Of a DNA stretch of 64,000 bases, positions 35,685-45,843 are shown piece by piece. Positions within the stretch are counted from its first letter, which is position 1. The number at the start of each line of letters is the position of its first letter. Both the position numbers and the translations under genes were made by a program. The notes under the pieces are model-generated. The model made no database searches. It was not told the origin of the DNA and saw only the letters and a list, made by a program, of their open reading frames with translations. This DNA is from Bacteroidetes bacterium GWC2_46_850 (GTDB lineage: Bacteria > Bacteroidota > Bacteroidia > Bacteroidales > Dysgonomonadaceae): contig MENQ01000006.1 of NCBI GenBank assembly GCA_001768325.1, positions 12,839 to 76,838 of the forward strand, given 5' to 3'.

Positions 35685-36977
35685 TTAATCCTCCCCGATT
35701 GTCAAAATCACGTCGTTGTCCGCCGGCGGGAAATCAAAAGTAAATGAGCCTGTTTCAGCCTCTGCCCCCATCATGGCTTCAAAAAGGGCAATTGATTCCT
35801 GCAGGCGGGGGTTGTCTGTTTCGTCACCCCGGACATGCATCAAATTCAACTGTACGATCATATCAATCAGGCTTTTGCTTACTTCTTCCAAAACAGGAAA
35901 TCCGGGTATCTTCAGCCGGTGTTTTGCCGCTCGGCGTGTGAGGGCTTCAAGGCGACTGCGTGATTCACCTTCCAAATTTAGATTCCCGGGAATGGAGGTT
36001 ACAAACCGGGTATCGATAGATAGTTTCTTCCCCTGCAAATGCATGATGCGGTAGGCAAAGGGATATTGAGCCAGGCTGGCCGTCTCCACATCGTAGATCT
36101 TGTTGCCTGCCGCAGAAGTAAAAAGCGTGATGTCGTTGGCATGAAAATGGCCGGTAAAGATTACGTCAAGCCCCGCATCGGCCAGACTGCCCGCCAGTCC
36201 TTTCCAGTCATCCACAAGATAATCGGGGAAAAAAGCTTCCTGATTAGGCATATGCTCCACCAGTCCATGATGCATCATTCCCAACACAGTGATTCCTTTT
36301 TCTTTGGCTTCACGCAGAATTTGAAGAGCCCACGCCAGTGTTTCTGGCAGGATGCGTCCGGCCGAGACTGAAGTGGTCTGATATTCCTGATATCGGTTGC
36401 TGTCGATAGCCAGCAGCCAGGTTTTCTCGCCGATTTCAGCCAGGTAGCTGAGTGATGCACTGTCTCTGCGCAGCGCGTGGTCATACCCGAACTCGCCATA
36501 AAATTGGGCAAATTCACCGGGTGTAATGCCTTCCACCCGACTGCTTGTGTCTCCCTTATAGGCCCTGGCATCGGGGATATTGACATCATGATTACCCGGA
36601 ATTACGAAAATACGTGTTCCTGCCTTTTGAATTGGACGAAGGAGTTCTATCAAATCGAGATGGCTTTGTCGCTCTCCGTGATTGGTTAAATCTCCCGAGA
36701 CCAGGAGCAAGTGTGGTGCTTCTTTGCCAAGATCGGCGAGCACCTGGTGGAGTACCTCATGCAGTTCATGTGTCTTTCTCCCGGACGCCTCCTCAAAATT
36801 GGAAAGCGCCTTTCCTGCCTCAGCCAATCGAGGCGAAAGATAGTGTATATCAGTAATCACCGTAAACTTTAACGCTTCCCCAATACCATTATTGCTGTCG
36901 GTATATGTCTGTGCCACACAATTACCACATGAGACAATGCCGGATATCAGCAGAAGAAATAACCACTGATGGTTCAT
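35685..36977 (-). CDS. Exported calcineurin-like metallophosphoesterase
   Basis: A 430-residue exported protein; the N-terminal signal ends in a possible lipobox (GIVSC). All metallophosphoesterase motifs are present: TDIHY, SGDLTNHG, PGNHDVN, MMHHG and GHFHAND, so two metal ions and hydrolysis of a phosphoester are expected. The substrate is unknown. I take the ATG at 36977 because it gives the signal peptide and overlaps the stop of the endonuclease gene as ATGA, a coupling arrangement. Confidence 0.86.
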   Translation of the reverse strand: MNHQWLFLLLISGIVSCGNCVAQTYTDSNNGIGEALKFTVITDIHYLSPRLAEAGKALSNFEEASGRKTHELHEVLHQVLADLGKEAPHLLLVSGDLTNHGERQSHLDLIELLRPIQKAGTRIFVIPGNHDVNIPDARAYKGDTSSRVEGITPGEFAQFYGEFGYDHALRRDSASLSYLAEIGEKTWLLAIDSNRYQEYQTTSVSAGRILPETLAWALQILREAKEKGITVLGMMHHGLVEHMPNQEAFFPDYLVDDWKGLAGSLADAGLDVIFTGHFHANDITLFTSAAGNKIYDVETASLAQYPFAYRIMHLQGKKLSIDTRFVTSIPGNLNLEGESRSRLEALTRRAAKHRLKIPGFPVLEEVSKSLIDMIVQLNLMHVRGDETDNPRLQESIALFEAMMGAEAETGSFTFDFPPADNDVILTIGED

Positions 36978-37897
36978 GGATTGTCCCGTTTGAAGAATAG
37001 TTTCACATCCAGCAGCCATCGTTCAAAGGGACTGCATTCAATCTTCAGAAAACTGTCGGAAAGGGAAGAAGGTTCGAATGCGGTGGTTTTGAAATCACCC
37101 CATACATATTCTGCCAGTTCGGGATAATCGATATATGGATTGCGGTTTTTCTGAATGCGATACACTTCCTCATTCCGGCGTACCTCCTTGATACTGACGG
37201 GATCCTCCCGATGCCATTTCAACATGAGACGAAGTGACCAGTCACTGAAACCTGGATAGCGGCTGCCTCCCACCTGATCGGAATCCCACTGAGACAGTTG
37301 CTCCTCGTAAGCGGTAACCACATAGAAATAAGTACGGGCAAAATCTCCTTTATAGGCATCAATCGGTTCAAAGATTGTTTTAGTATAGTTTCCGAATGTA
37401 TTTTGTCCGATCCGGGACCCGTTGGATGATTCCCAGTAGGTGATACCGGCCTCTCCAAAAGGCAGGTTCCCTCGCCGGTTATTCACGTATCCATCGGCAG
37501 GATAGAGATGAAACAGATCCGACTCCAATGACGCTGACCCTTTAAACCAACTTTTCGGCAAAATATGTTCCCGGTTGTAACAATCACCTTCTTTGCGATA
37601 GGAACCACAACGGTCGTTCCTGAAGTCGTACAGGTATTCGGCTCCCTTTTCCGGATTATCGGAATACATGTCCCATACTTTGTTATTCTTCTGACTGTCT
37701 GTCAACAGGAATACTTCCCACAGATCAGCATAAGCAACCACCTGCGGGTCCTTTATAATCTGAAACAGTGCCGTTTTTAATTCGGCTCCTCTTTTACCTT
37801 CTGCTCCGGTGTAATAGCCATTGGGCACCTGTGCACCCAGGGTGCCGGCAACAAATAAAAAGAAGGCAGCAATGAGACAGTGCTGTAAATAATTCAT
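36974..37897 (-). CDS. Secreted endonuclease I-family nuclease
   Basis: A 307-residue protein with a signal peptide (about 1-22). The central domain matches endonuclease I (EndA/Vvn/NucM): CYNREHILPKSWF with the catalytic His, then DLFHLYPADGYVNNRRGNLPFGE. Such enzymes degrade DNA and often RNA outside the cytoplasm. Its stop overlaps the metallophosphoesterase start by four bases; the pair may salvage nucleic-acid phosphate (inference). Confidence 0.9.
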   Translation of the reverse strand: MNYLQHCLIAAFFLFVAGTLGAQVPNGYYTGAEGKRGAELKTALFQIIKDPQVVAYADLWEVFLLTDSQKNNKVWDMYSDNPEKGAEYLYDFRNDRCGSYRKEGDCYNREHILPKSWFKGSASLESDLFHLYPADGYVNNRRGNLPFGEAGITYWESSNGSRIGQNTFGNYTKTIFEPIDAYKGDFARTYFYVVTAYEEQLSQWDSDQVGGSRYPGFSDWSLRLMLKWHREDPVSIKEVRRNEEVYRIQKNRNPYIDYPELAEYVWGDFKTTAFEPSSLSDSFLKIECSPFERWLLDVKLFFKRDNP

Positions 37898-38035
37898 TTC
37901 TTATATGATAAGGCAGAACCATTTTGGAATGATTCCGGCAAAAAGGGCAAATATAATGAATTCATCTAAATACCCCATATAGAAAAGGGATAAAAAAAAA
38001 AAAAATTGCCCGAAAAAAACCTCAGCTATAATAAA

Positions 38036-39439
38036 TCAGGAGTTCAGTAGTTTTTCAATTTCTTCGATATCGGAACGAAATCCCTTGTCGACCTCGTAGA
38101 AATTTTTTACGGTATTACACGCATGGAGCACCGTGGCGTGATTGCGATTACCCACCTGCACACCTATCTGAGAAAGAGATAGTTCCGTGTGTTTCTTGAT
38201 AAAATACATGGTCACCTGACGAGCCTGCACGATTTCTCGTTTACGGGAAGATGACTGAATCAGTTCTTTTTTGATGTTGAAGAACTCTGACACTGTATCC
38301 TGAATTTTCTGTACGGTGATGCGCTTGCGTTCATATTTTATACTCTGCTCCACCATCCGTCGGGCCAGATTCATGTCGATCTCCCGATTGTTGATGATGG
38401 AATGTGCCATCAACGAAACGACGATACCCTCCAGGTCGCGCACATTCTCCGTCACATGTTCAGCGATAAATTCAATCACGTTGGCCGGAATCGACAGTCC
38501 ATCGGACAATATCTTGTTCTGTAGAATCTTTTTACGAAGCTCCTTATCGGGACGCTCCAGCTTGGAAGTGAGTCCCCAACGAAAACGGGTCAGCAAACGT
38601 TCTTCCATCCCCTGCATATCCATGGGGGCGCAATCGGAGGTCATCACCAGTTGTTTGTTATTCTGGTGCAAGTGATTGAATATATGAAAGAAGGTGTTTT
38701 GCGTTTTTTCCAACCCCGAGAGTTCATGAATATCGTCGATGATAAGCACATCAATGCTCTGGTAAAAATTGATGAAGTCGTTGATGGTATTGAACCTGCG
38801 GGCATCGGTAAACTGTACCTTAAAGAGATGAGCAGACAAATACAACACTTTCTTATCCGGGAAAAGAGCCTCGACTTTCGAACCGATGGCATGGCAAAGA
38901 TGTGTCTTTCCCACACCCGAATGTCCATGCACAAAAAGAGGGTTGAATGCTGTCTTTGCAGGGTTATTGGCTACAGCCTCGGCAGCAGTACGTGCCAGAC
39001 GGTTACTCTCTCCCTCAAAGAAATTGTGAAAAGTGTACTTTGAATTGATCTGTGAATCAAACTCCGATGTTTCCACCCTGTCGAAAGGACTGGGCACCTT
39101 GGCGGTAACTTTCTTGGCTACATTCTTTTCCTTTCCCGCATAAGGCTTGCTTTCACCCCGGAGTTCAACGGCAGTATTACTCTCTGTTTCTACAAGGATG
39201 CGGTAATTGAGAATGGTGCCTTCACCTATCTCACGATAAAGGGTCTGCTGAATAAGATCGAGATATTTATCTTCCAGATATTCATAGAAAAACTGACTGG
39301 GAACCTGTACTGTAAATACATGATCTTGGTATTTCAGTGGCACGATGGGTAGAAACCACGTATTGAATGCCGGTTCGGGGATATTGTCCCGAATCACATT
39401 CAAACAATTGTTCCATAAAAAACGATAGTCACTCTTCAT
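38036..39439 (-). CDS. dnaA: Chromosomal replication initiator DnaA
   Basis: A 467-residue initiator. Domain I (about 1-90) is followed by a short linker, the AAA+ domain with Walker A HGHSGVGKTHL near residue 175 and Walker B VLIIDDIHEL, and the DNA-binding domain IV with the signature VGNRNHATVLHACNTV. Length is typical. It seems monocistronic. Confidence 0.97.
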   Translation of the reverse strand: MKSDYRFLWNNCLNVIRDNIPEPAFNTWFLPIVPLKYQDHVFTVQVPSQFFYEYLEDKYLDLIQQTLYREIGEGTILNYRILVETESNTAVELRGESKPYAGKEKNVAKKVTAKVPSPFDRVETSEFDSQINSKYTFHNFFEGESNRLARTAAEAVANNPAKTAFNPLFVHGHSGVGKTHLCHAIGSKVEALFPDKKVLYLSAHLFKVQFTDARRFNTINDFINFYQSIDVLIIDDIHELSGLEKTQNTFFHIFNHLHQNNKQLVMTSDCAPMDMQGMEERLLTRFRWGLTSKLERPDKELRKKILQNKILSDGLSIPANVIEFIAEHVTENVRDLEGIVVSLMAHSIINNREIDMNLARRMVEQSIKYERKRITVQKIQDTVSEFFNIKKELIQSSSRKREIVQARQVTMYFIKKHTELSLSQIGVQVGNRNHATVLHACNTVKNFYEVDKGFRSDIEEIEKLLNS

Positions 39440-39801
39440 TGAATCCTATAATGATCTTCACTCTTTTCCTAACAGGAGTACAAATTTTCAAAAAAAAAAC
39501 GAGATAAAAAAATGTACTTTTTTTTAAAAAAACTGTTCCAAAAAAATAACGCTATTTATCAACGGAATACCTACAAGGCTCTGTAGTTCAGCATTTCAGA
39601 TAAATTAACCAAGTCGAACAGGTCTGATTAACAACATAATACAGTAAAAAAGGTTCTTGCTTTTAGAATTACAAATATATTACATTTTTGTTACTTCCCG
39701 CCCAATTATCAGTGAGTTTTGTTTCGATTTTCCAAAAGCCTTTTATTTAGAATGATTCTAATTAAATTTATCCGGCAATATAAAACCGAAACTTCCGTAA
39801 C
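39440..39801. other. AT-rich gap upstream of dnaA, no clear gene
   Basis: 362 bases with long A and T runs. Only one degenerate DnaA-box-like site (TTATCAACG, 39556-39564, seven of nine) is seen, and no cluster, so an origin here is not supported by eye. It must hold the dnaA promoter, but no full promoter match stands out. Confidence 0.5.
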
Positions 39802-40695
39802 CTAAAACAAGCGCACCTTGATGCTTAAATATCGTTCCGGATTTTGACGGATATCTTCGAGCAGTTTTGTAGCAGTATCGATGGTCACATTCAGGCTATC
39901 GTGTAATTTTGTATCATTCATCAGCAAGCCCAGGGAATTGTCGTTGCTGTTCATTTTTCCTGTCAGCATTTTCAGATTATTCACCGTCTCATCAATAGCG
40001 GTGAAAGTGTGTGTGAGATCCATTTGATTCAACTCACCTGAAATATCTTTCAAATCGGCAGTGACATCAGTAAGGTTGTTGCTGATCAGAGGCAGGTCAG
40101 TTTCCAGTGCGTTTACCATCCTGTTAAGGCTTTCGCTCGAGCGTTTCAACTGTGTCACGGTACTTCCTATACCATCGAGAGATTGTGTCCACATGGGATG
40201 TGCCATGAGTTTATTTAAAGAGTAAACAATCGAGTCGATGCGAAGCAGAATGGAATCTGCCTTGGGCATCACTTTTGCGACACCATCCATAAGGCCAATC
40301 TCCTTGGCACCGGTAAGGGTATCGCCTGGTTGAAGGTAAACCTGGGAGGGTACCATCACCAGGTTAACCGTGGAAGCACCGAACATATCGACCCCATATT
40401 CAAGATAACTGCCCCTGGTAATATGCAAAGGTTCCTTCAGATTGATCCCCACAGCGAAAAGCATCGGATCATCACTCATCATACTGATGCTGTTGATTAA
40501 CCCAATCTGATATCCTTTCACATAGACGGGGGATGAGATGAGCAGTTTCGAAACATCACCAAATACAGCATAATACTGATTTTGTTTCTTGAGAACATTA
40601 ATTCCTTTCAGAAAATTAATCCCGAAATAAATCATGGCAATGCTGGCAATGAATGCCAGGCCAATGAGTGCATATCTGCTTAGGTTCGTCTTCAT
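39802..40695 (-). CDS. MlaD/MCE-family protein
   Basis: A 297-residue protein with one N-terminal transmembrane segment (about 7-27) and a single MCE domain (about 38-120; VYVKGYQIGLINSI, MFGASTVNLV). The remainder is helical. MCE proteins bind lipids and feed them to ABC-type lipid transporters between inner and outer membrane. The permease and ATPase genes are not in this stretch. It lies 14 bases after the amidase gene. Confidence 0.88.
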   Translation of the reverse strand: MKTNLSRYALIGLAFIASIAMIYFGINFLKGINVLKKQNQYYAVFGDVSKLLISSPVYVKGYQIGLINSISMMSDDPMLFAVGINLKEPLHITRGSYLEYGVDMFGASTVNLVMVPSQVYLQPGDTLTGAKEIGLMDGVAKVMPKADSILLRIDSIVYSLNKLMAHPMWTQSLDGIGSTVTQLKRSSESLNRMVNALETDLPLISNNLTDVTADLKDISGELNQMDLTHTFTAIDETVNNLKMLTGKMNSNDNSLGLLMNDTKLHDSLNVTIDTATKLLEDIRQNPERYLSIKVRLF

Positions 40696-40709
40696 AGATT
40701 CATCAATCT

Positions 40710-41804
40710 TTATTTCACGCGCTTTCCGTCTTCAAATTCAACGATAAAAGCATCTTTGAATTTTCTTCTCACTTCTCTGAGTATTTTTTCGATTGCAGCC
40801 TGATTTGTGGTACTTCCGTATGTATATTTATAGGTGGTGCCATCGGTATAAAAATCTACCGGATTTAGCCCCTTAAAAGCTGACGCCCCGTTGTTATATT
40901 TGCGGGAGGATATAAGAAACTGAACACGATATTCTCTTGCATTTACTACTGCGACCGTAGATTGTGAAACATCGGACTGACCGTTGTCGGTGGCGGAGCC
41001 GGTAAAAACATGACTTTTCTTGTCATACTCACGCTTGTATTCTTTAAATCCCTGATAAATGGAGGAAGCCAGTGAATTCTGACCGCTCGCACTCTTCAAG
41101 TAGGTCTCCTCCTGTTTGTTGCTGATATAACCCAGTTCAACCAGAATGCTCGGCATGGCTACCTCTCTGAGTACCAGGAAGCCTGCCTGCCGCACACTTC
41201 TGTTAACACGCTTTGAGCTGTTAACCAGATGATTCTGCACGAGCGTGGCCAGGTAGACACTTTGTGTGAGAAACTCGTTGGCCATAAATTCAAAAATGAT
41301 GTAAGATTCCGGTTCGTTGGGATTAAAGCCTTCATATTTTACCGAATAATCATCCTCATACATAATTACGGCATTCTCTGCTTTAGCCACATCGAGGTTG
41401 TCTTTGCTGCGGTGTAAACCCAGCACAAAAGTCTCCACTCCCTGGGGAGAGGTACGACGCCGGTCGAGTGCATTGCAGTGAATCGATATGAATAAATCGG
41501 CATGCGACTTATTTGCTATTTCAGCCCGTTGATTCAATTCCACAAAACGGTCGGTGTTGCGGGTATACCGGACTTTCACGTCTGGATGATTCTCTTCGAT
41601 CAGCTTTCCCACTCTTAGTCCGACGGAGAGTACAATATCCTTCTCTTTTGAGGAAGAACCTACAGCTCCCGGGTCTTTTCCTCCGTGACCAGGATCAATA
41701 ACCACGGTAAAACTGTTGTTTTGCGGGCTGGCAGGAAGACCGGAAAAGAAAGGTATGAATGCACCCAAAAAAAGTAATAATAACAGCTTTTCACAAGGTT
41801 TCAT
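40710..41804 (-). CDS. N-acetylmuramoyl-L-alanine amidase
   Basis: A 364-residue exported amidase. After a signal peptide (about 1-24), the Ami_3 domain covers about 32-235 with the zinc residues in VIDPGHGGKDPGAVG, SIHCNA, and Glu in ILVELGYISN. A C-terminal region (about 290-364) resembles a SPOR-like wall-binding domain. It cuts the stem peptide from glycan during septum splitting. It is cotranscribed with the MCE gene by spacing. Confidence 0.92.
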   Translation of the reverse strand: MKPCEKLLLLLFLGAFIPFFSGLPASPQNNSFTVVIDPGHGGKDPGAVGSSSKEKDIVLSVGLRVGKLIEENHPDVKVRYTRNTDRFVELNQRAEIANKSHADLFISIHCNALDRRRTSPQGVETFVLGLHRSKDNLDVAKAENAVIMYEDDYSVKYEGFNPNEPESYIIFEFMANEFLTQSVYLATLVQNHLVNSSKRVNRSVRQAGFLVLREVAMPSILVELGYISNKQEETYLKSASGQNSLASSIYQGFKEYKREYDKKSHVFTGSATDNGQSDVSQSTVAVVNAREYRVQFLISSRKYNNGASAFKGLNPVDFYTDGTTYKYTYGSTTNQAAIEKILREVRRKFKDAFIVEFEDGKRVK

Positions 41805-41902
41805 GTGAATTCTTTTTGCAAAAATAAGGATAAATATCGGATTGAAAAAGAATGAGCCACAATATGCAGCTCATTCTTTTTGTTCCAATATAGCAGAAAC
41901 CG

Positions 41903-43015
41903 TTACGGCATCAATTCCGCCAGTTTTGCATCGAGGGCTTCACCTCGCAGATCCTTTCCTATGATGATGCCCTCCTTATCTAAAAGAACAGTGTGTGGTA
42001 TGCCGTTGATGGCATACAGATCTACGATGGGGCTTTCCCAGTACTGCAGATCGGACATCTGTGGCCAGGTCATATTCAGATCCTTAATTCCCTGGGTCCA
42101 TGCCCCTTGATCTTGATCCAATGAAACACCGACAACCTCAAAGCCTTTCGATTTATACTTGTCGTAGGCAACCACCACGTTGGGCATCTCCTGCCGGCAG
42201 GGGCCGCACCAGGCAGCCCAGAAATCTACCAGCACATATTTTCCCGTACCGGCATAATCGGAAAGAGAGACATCATTGCCTTGAGGATCTTTCAATGTAA
42301 AATCGACAAATTTCTTACCCACTGCCACATTCTCCAGGTTTTCAAGGCGTGTGATGACACGTTGAATATTTTCCCGGGCTTTAAACTTGTCATCGGCAAG
42401 GTTCAGTATCTCCTTTTGCTGTTCGGGTGAAAACATGGAGGAAGAAGAAAGGAAGGCATACTTTCCAAGCTCATTCCCAATATTTTCTTTGATAAAATTG
42501 AAATTCAAATCGCTGATCTGATTACTGATATTATCATAAGTCGTATTGATTTCCGCTTCCAAAGAATCGGTCATTGTGCCTTCGGCGTTGGCGGCGTTAT
42601 ATTGTTCCATCACGCCGCGGATACTTTTTACCAGATCCCGCTGTTTCAATCTGAAATCGGTGTAGGCATTGTTTATCTTTGTGCCTTTTATCGTTACGAC
42701 AGTATCGAACAACACATCAATCTTACCCGGTTCAATCAATACCGGCACCCGGCTTTCCTGCTGCGGATTTACCGCCGGATCAAGTGAAATAAAACGAAGC
42801 ACCGTGCTGTCTGCAACTCCCTTTATCGAAAATGAGCCGTTTGTGACTACCAGCGTATCCACAACGACCATAGCATCGTTGGTCATTTCCTGTACATACA
42901 CGTTTGTGCCTTCATAGGCCTCATCAGCAACAGACCCGCTGATTGTATAATTCTTGCTGTTCTGGCAGGAGAGAACGAGTCCGGCCGTTAAGAAAAGAAA
43001 CAATAACTTTCTCAT
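41903..43015 (-). CDS. TlpA-like thiol-disulfide oxidoreductase lipoprotein (DUF4369)
   Basis: A 370-residue lipoprotein (lipobox LVLSC). The N-terminal half (about 25-125) looks like the DUF4369 domain common in Bacteroidetes; the C-terminal half (about 230-370) is a thioredoxin fold with WCGPC in FWAAWCGPCRQEMPN and cis-Pro in GIPHTVLLD. It probably reduces disulfides in the envelope. I use the ATG at 43015; upstream sequence carries the divergent rpe promoter. A TATCTTTG -7 box lies at 43053-43046, inside a GGACA/TGTCC inverted repeat. Confidence 0.9.
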   Translation of the reverse strand: MRKLLFLFLTAGLVLSCQNSKNYTISGSVADEAYEGTNVYVQEMTNDAMVVVDTLVVTNGSFSIKGVADSTVLRFISLDPAVNPQQESRVPVLIEPGKIDVLFDTVVTIKGTKINNAYTDFRLKQRDLVKSIRGVMEQYNAANAEGTMTDSLEAEINTTYDNISNQISDLNFNFIKENIGNELGKYAFLSSSSMFSPEQQKEILNLADDKFKARENIQRVITRLENLENVAVGKKFVDFTLKDPQGNDVSLSDYAGTGKYVLVDFWAAWCGPCRQEMPNVVVAYDKYKSKGFEVVGVSLDQDQGAWTQGIKDLNMTWPQMSDLQYWESPIVDLYAINGIPHTVLLDKEGIIIGKDLRGEALDAKLAELMP

Positions 43016-43081
43016 TTTAATCTCTTTTTTATATTTAAACATGGACAAAGATAGTAAAATGTCCGTATAAATTGCGCTAAG

Positions 43082-43112
43082 TTGATGATATAAAAAAATT
43101 TCCATACCTTTG
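43082..43112 (+). promoter_or_regulatory. Promoter of rpe
   Basis: TTGA at 43082-43085, 19 bases, then TACCTTTG at 43105-43112, 24 bases before the rpe start. Confidence 0.55.
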
Positions 43113-43135
43113 AAACATAAATTTGCAATAAGTAT

Positions 43136-43786
43136 ATGGGTACGATGGTAGCACCGTCATTGCTGGCGGCCGATTTTTTGAACCTGGAGAGAGACCTTGA
43201 GATGCTTAACCGCAGTGAGGCTGACTGGATCCATCTCGACATCATGGATGGTGTTTTCGTGCCGAACATCTCTTTCGGCTTTCCGGTGATCAGTCTGTTA
43301 AGGAAAGTGACCAAAAAGCCTTTGGATGCCCATCTGATGATTGTTCAACCCGATAAATTCGTGGATGAGATTGCTGCCGTGGGTGCCACCTATATGAACG
43401 TACACTATGAAGCCTGCACCCATTTGCACAGGGTGGTTCAGGAGATCAGAAGAAAGGGTATGAAACCAGCCGTTACATTGAATCCGCATACTCCGGTATC
43501 CCTGCTGGAAGATATCTTACCCGATCTGGACATGGTTCTGCTGATGTCGGTAAACCCCGGCTTCGGCGGCCAGCAATTTATTGAACATTCCGTGAGAAAG
43601 GTAGATCAACTCAAAAAGATGATCCTGAAACAACACACTTCAACCCTGATTGAGGTAGATGGAGGAGTAAACCTCGACACAGGAAGAAGACTTGTTGATG
43701 CGGGTGCCGATGTACTTGTCGCCGGAAGCTTTGTCTTCTCTTCGGATAACCCTGCAGAAACCATCCGGATGTTGCGGGCGCTATAA
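43136..43786 (+). CDS. rpe: Ribulose-phosphate 3-epimerase
   Basis: A 216-residue TIM-barrel enzyme interconverting ribulose 5-phosphate and xylulose 5-phosphate. The metal and catalytic residues are in HLDIMDGVFVPN, DAHLMI, VNPGFGGQ and EVDGGVN. Length is typical. ComEC starts 53 bases later, so the two may be cotranscribed. Confidence 0.96.
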   Translation: MGTMVAPSLLAADFLNLERDLEMLNRSEADWIHLDIMDGVFVPNISFGFPVISLLRKVTKKPLDAHLMIVQPDKFVDEIAAVGATYMNVHYEACTHLHRVVQEIRRKGMKPAVTLNPHTPVSLLEDILPDLDMVLLMSVNPGFGGQQFIEHSVRKVDQLKKMILKQHTSTLIEVDGGVNLDTGRRLVDAGADVLVAGSFVFSSDNPAETIRMLRAL

Positions 43787-43838
43787 CTTCGACTTCTCCA
43801 TTCTGGCCGTAATTCCCTTTATTTCTGGCGCGCAGATT

Positions 43839-45803
43839 ATGAACGCTTTTATCGGAAAAACGCCATTTTTCCGCCTGCTTTTACCGGTTATGGCAGGCAT
43901 AGCATTCTGCGCCTTACTTCCTGCATGGATAGCTCGCCTATATTGTTTGATTCCCACAGGATTAACCCTCATGTTACTTTCCTGCTTTTTCAGGATCAAT
44001 ATCCGATACCCCTTTCGATGGGTATTTGGTGCAGGCCTGTATTTGTTACTCTTCTCCCTTACAATTTTACAATACCGGGAACAGGAGAAAAACAGAGAGT
44101 ATTTTTTTTCAAATGAGTCACAGTATTATACAGGTGTCCTGCTTGATATTCCGGAAATAAAGCCCCGTTCCATTGCCTGTAATGTGAAGATTTCATATCC
44201 TCATCAGCAAAAAGTAAAATTATATCTTGCCCCGGACAGCGCAGCACGGGAATTGAAGCCTGCCGACGAGATCATTTTCTATGCAAACATGCAGTCGTTC
44301 CGCAACTTAGGCAATCCGGATGATTTTGATTATGTCCAGTACATGAAAATAAAGGGCTTCACCGGATCGGCCTACATCCCGGAATCCGACTGGCAGAAAA
44401 CAGGATGCCAATCCCGCGCCATTTCACCACAGTCGCAGCGGTTACGGGTAAAAGCACTGACAATGTATCGTTCACTGATTGACAACAAAGATGCCTGCGC
44501 CTTTATCTCTGCCCTCACACTCGGATACCGGGGAGATCTATCGGACGACATCCAGGAGGCTTTTCGTGCTTCAGGCACTGCCCACGTACTGGCGGTGAGC
44601 GGACTGCATGTGGGCATCATCTACGTGATGATCAGCCTGATGTTCTCCTTTTTGGGAAAAACGGGTTGGCGACTCATACTCCGTCAGTCACTGCTGATTC
44701 TCACACTTTGGATCTACGTGTTTCTGGCAGGCGGATCTGCTTCCGTGATGCGGGCGGCCATCATGCTCTCCTTTTTTTGCCTGGGCAACATGATCAACCA
44801 AAGGGGATTTACATACAACACGCTCGCTGCAACCGCATTTTTCATTCTCCTGTTCAATCCGTTCAGCTTGTTTGACATCAGCTTTCAGATGAGTTTCGGT
44901 GCTGTGGCGGCCATTCTCTATTTTCAACCGAAATTAGATACCCTGTATAAGCCCAAAGGACAAATAAAGAAGTATGTATGGGATCTTTTCACTGTTTCTA
45001 CGGCAGCGCAGCTGGGCGTCTTTCCGCTGGTACTCTATTATTTTGGCACGTTTCCCACCTGGTTTTTCGTCACCAACCTGTTGGTGGTACCGCTGATCGG
45101 GATTATTATATACGCAGCGGCAGCCCTTGTGGCAGTCGGCGCCATCAACAGGGTGGCAGCGGGTTTCTTCGACAGGATTGAATCAGTCTTACAATGGGTT
45201 GCAGAAACACTGACCGGGATTACCTTACGAATCGTCCAGATTTCCGAATCGCTCCCTTTTGCACAACTCGCCGACAGCTTTATTACCACAATCCAGCTCC
45301 CACTGATGATGCTGTTTGTCTTTCTTTTTGCCAGGTTTCTGTACACCCATCGCGTAAAGCCTTTGATAATCGCACTGATCTCATTATTTGCTTTTCAAAT
45401 GATCACGCTGGAGAATCAGCTGCGCACCCCATCCCCCAGGCTGGTGGTGTTCAACAATCCTGACAGAAGTGAAATCGCGTTGTTTACCGAAGGAAAACGT
45501 CATTTTCTGCCTGTCCCTGACAACGGGTTCCTGCCACACCCCCAGAAACGCATCCTCCGCTTGTCGGATGACGCATTGGCCGGCTTCGTTGCCTCGTCGT
45601 CGTTCCCGGTTGATATACTGGTACTCTCGAATCATGCCGGATTTAAAATGGAACAACTAATTCCCCTGTTCGAGCCTTCGCTCATTGTTCTGGACAGCTC
45701 TCTTCCCCGCAGTGTTGCGAACCGGATGACCGCTGAATGCCGGCAGCTGGGTATTCATGTGCACGATGTCACAAAAGAGGGTGCCTTTTCTCTGATTTTT
45801 TAG
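43839..45803 (+). CDS. ComEC/Rec2-family DNA-uptake channel protein
   Basis: A 654-residue polytopic membrane protein. The N-terminal DUF4131 part is followed by the Competence domain with SGTAHVLAVSGLHVGIIYVM near residue 250 and many transmembrane segments to about 550. The C-terminal soluble part is short and lacks the HxHxDH site of a metallo-beta-lactamase domain, so no nuclease activity is evident. The ATG at 43839 gives the family-like start; reading further back overlaps rpe. Natural competence is not proven by this gene alone. Confidence 0.88.
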   Translation: MNAFIGKTPFFRLLLPVMAGIAFCALLPAWIARLYCLIPTGLTLMLLSCFFRINIRYPFRWVFGAGLYLLLFSLTILQYREQEKNREYFFSNESQYYTGVLLDIPEIKPRSIACNVKISYPHQQKVKLYLAPDSAARELKPADEIIFYANMQSFRNLGNPDDFDYVQYMKIKGFTGSAYIPESDWQKTGCQSRAISPQSQRLRVKALTMYRSLIDNKDACAFISALTLGYRGDLSDDIQEAFRASGTAHVLAVSGLHVGIIYVMISLMFSFLGKTGWRLILRQSLLILTLWIYVFLAGGSASVMRAAIMLSFFCLGNMINQRGFTYNTLAATAFFILLFNPFSLFDISFQMSFGAVAAILYFQPKLDTLYKPKGQIKKYVWDLFTVSTAAQLGVFPLVLYYFGTFPTWFFVTNLLVVPLIGIIIYAAAALVAVGAINRVAAGFFDRIESVLQWVAETLTGITLRIVQISESLPFAQLADSFITTIQLPLMMLFVFLFARFLYTHRVKPLIIALISLFAFQMITLENQLRTPSPRLVVFNNPDRSEIALFTEGKRHFLPVPDNGFLPHPQKRILRLSDDALAGFVASSSFPVDILVLSNHAGFKMEQLIPLFEPSLIVLDSSLPRSVANRMTAECRQLGIHVHDVTKEGAFSLIF

Positions 45804-45843
45804 TACTTTTGTTCCCTACTTAATAAAAAGATTGTACAAAAAA

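Noticed and set aside
37980-38010. Long A-run near the dnaA stop as a terminator
   Set aside because: No convincing stem could be drawn; pairing next to the T-run is broken by mismatches.
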